Shown here one piece after another: positions 62,643-64,000 of a DNA stretch of 64,000 bases. Numbering within the stretch: the first letter of the stretch is position 1; each line of letters starts with the position of its first letter. This DNA comes from Scedosporium boydii. Lineage: Eukaryota > Ascomycota > Sordariomycetes > Microascales > Microascaceae. The stretch lies in NCBI GenBank assembly GCA_002221725.1, contig NJFT01000143.1:1-64000 (forward strand), read 5' to 3'. The notes beneath the pieces are model-generated. The model was not told the origin of the DNA. It did not search any database and saw only the letters and a list, made by a program, of their open reading frames with translations. Both the position numbers and the translations under genes were made by a program.

Positions 62643-64000
62643 TCAGTATCCCGCCGGTTCAGGCTTCTCTGGGAAGGCTGGCGCATCGATGTTGGCTCTA
62701 CAGTCGCGGCGCCAATTCGTCGGTGTGAACTTGTCGACGATGGATTTAAAGGCAGACTAAGAGTTATAAAGATCAGTTTTAATCCTCCGGGAAATGGGGG
62801 GAATACAAGACGCGCAACAACTCACCAAAGTACAGAAGCTCACATCTCCATCAAGATGGTTCCCGGGTTTCCTACACCCAGGAAGGATAAGCGGCTCATC
62901 ATTATACCTCACACGCACAAACCACCCGTCCAACGCCTTCTCCTCCTTCTCTCCCCACCGCTCCTTATCCGCCAAGGACGCCCTCGCCGTATCATTCCTA
63001 ACCAACTCGTGGCCGACGACCCCGTCCGTCCGCGGGGGGTCGCCGCCGTTGCGCGAAAACAGCTCGAAGGCGATATGGCTCGTGAACGGCGGCCACTTCT
63101 TCAAGGCCGAACGATCGCCCAGACTCGTGAGCGTAGCGGCGAGTGTCGTATCGTGACATCCGCTCATGGCGAACTTGACGGGCCGTTGGGGATCCGCGTG
63201 CGAGTGTTGGTGTTGTCGCAGCGGGGGCTCGTCCTTGGGGTCCTGGGCCGAGGAGATGACCATGCGCTGGACTACGTCGCCCAGGAGAGACCCGATGCCT
63301 AGTTTTCGGTACTCGTTGGATTCGGCGTAGCCGGCGAACCATTCCTCGATAGCGAGCTTCTCCCCGATTTCCAAGAGCAGAGGATCATAGAATTCAGCGG
63401 GGAGACGGGTCGAAGGACCATGGGCGAGAGTGGCGTTGACGGTGTCGAGGACACCGACGAGGCTCGGCTTAGAATCGATGGCGACACGTCTGTTGGCAGG
63501 CATCCATTTGCCGATCCTGTTGTTGATGTACCGGAGCTCGGGGGATTCGTTCCAGCGCTCAGCGGCGCGTTTGGAGAACTGGCGAGCGAGGTGTGCAAGA
63601 CGACGGCAGTGGAGATCATTAGGGTATAGTGTTTCCTGGGCGGGATTACGGGAGATGATGGCCGGCGCGGGCATGCCCGGGGACCGGTCCTCCTCCGGGT
63701 AGAGTCCGAGGAAGACCTGTTGGAGGGATTCGCGGGCGCGAGGAATCGGCGTGGCGCGCAGGTACATCCAGTCCGTCGAATTGATGGCCTTGGGAAGGAA
63801 GCCCAGCTGATCCACGTACAGATCCCTCAGCCTAATGCCCAGCGCGTGGGTCGTCTGCCGTCCCTGGTCCGTAAGTGTGCCATTGTCGCAGATACCATCG
63901 ACGTCGCCGTGAGGGCCCCACACCAGCTTGGGCGAGTCGTCTGAGTCGGAGGCAAAGGTCTCGAGGTGGCGTTTCCACTCGAAGCTGGTGAAGCCGTTGG
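62643..64000 (-). CDS. Histidine acid phosphatase-like protein, 5' end beyond the window
   Basis: The exons seen are 62643-62756 and 62826 to the window end at 64000; the N-terminus lies to the right. The intron is GTGAG to CTTAG and joins SFCTL to SAFKSIVDKFTP. Visible motifs are YLRATPIPRARES, GIGSLLGDVVQRM and the HD signature SGCHDTTLAATLTSLGD (the proton donor pair); the catalytic RHG of the family should be in the missing part. The sequence after the window edge reading inward has TSFEWKRHLE. The layout resembles lysophosphatidic acid phosphatase type 6/branched histidine acid phosphatases of fungi. The substrate is not determined by the sequence. Confidence 0.8.

Noticed and set aside
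61994..62728. 244-codon plus-strand frame
   Set aside because: Overlaps the last coding exon of the phosphatase on the other strand and runs through the GAAA repeat as poly-Lys; spurious.

Overview
The window is nuclear DNA of a filamentous ascomycete (Pezizomycotina, probably Sordariomycetes; the class is an inference). The evidence is short spliceosomal introns (about 60-310 nt, GTAAGT/GTATGT-type donors, CTAAC-type branch sites), fungal versions of eukaryotic housekeeping proteins, CT-rich leaders, and no bacterial-type operons. I could assemble 16 protein genes, 11 of them as complete multi-exon models whose lengths close in frame. No tRNA, rRNA, CRISPR array or intact transposon was recognised.

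Layout. 1-8.3 kb is gene-empty and opens with 72 A. 8.3-13.2 kb holds a divergent pair: a TFIIIC tau55/TFC7-like histidine phosphatase (-) and the TORC2 subunit SIN1/AVO1 (+). 13.2-17.8 kb is empty. 17.8-22.2 kb holds a small secreted Thr-rich, possibly GPI-anchored protein (+), an NFKBIL1-like RS-rich protein (-) and a ZIP9/ATX2-type metal transporter (+). 22.2-26.3 kb is empty. 26.3-44.7 kb is the gene-rich core: Cdc4/Fbw7-type F-box WD40 protein (+), pyruvate dehydrogenase E1 alpha (+), a trypsin-like gene interrupted by one in-frame TAG (-), DNA ligase I (+), a CLC chloride channel/exchanger (-), a neurochondrin-family protein (+) and a VMA22-like V-ATPase assembly factor (-). 44.7-64 kb is sparser: cdc42 (+), cytosolic asparaginyl-tRNA synthetase (+), the four-RRM protein MRN1/Nrd1 (+), and a histidine acid phosphatase (-) cut by the right edge.

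The genes do not form a pathway cluster. Several touch growth control (TORC2, Cdc42, Cdc4-type SCF, Nrd1) or endomembrane ion homeostasis (ZIP9-like, CLC, VMA22), but this looks like ordinary gene neighbourhood.

The most unusual signals are these. (1) A 9-bp motif TACGAAGTA/TACTTCGTA occurs at least 20 times against about 0.5 expected, always outside exons, once as a perfect 26-bp palindrome and once running into a cdc42 splice acceptor. (2) The trypsin-like gene keeps an apparent His/Asp/Ser triad on both sides of a single premature TAG. That could be a fresh null, a sequence error, or a stop recoded by A-to-I mRNA editing.
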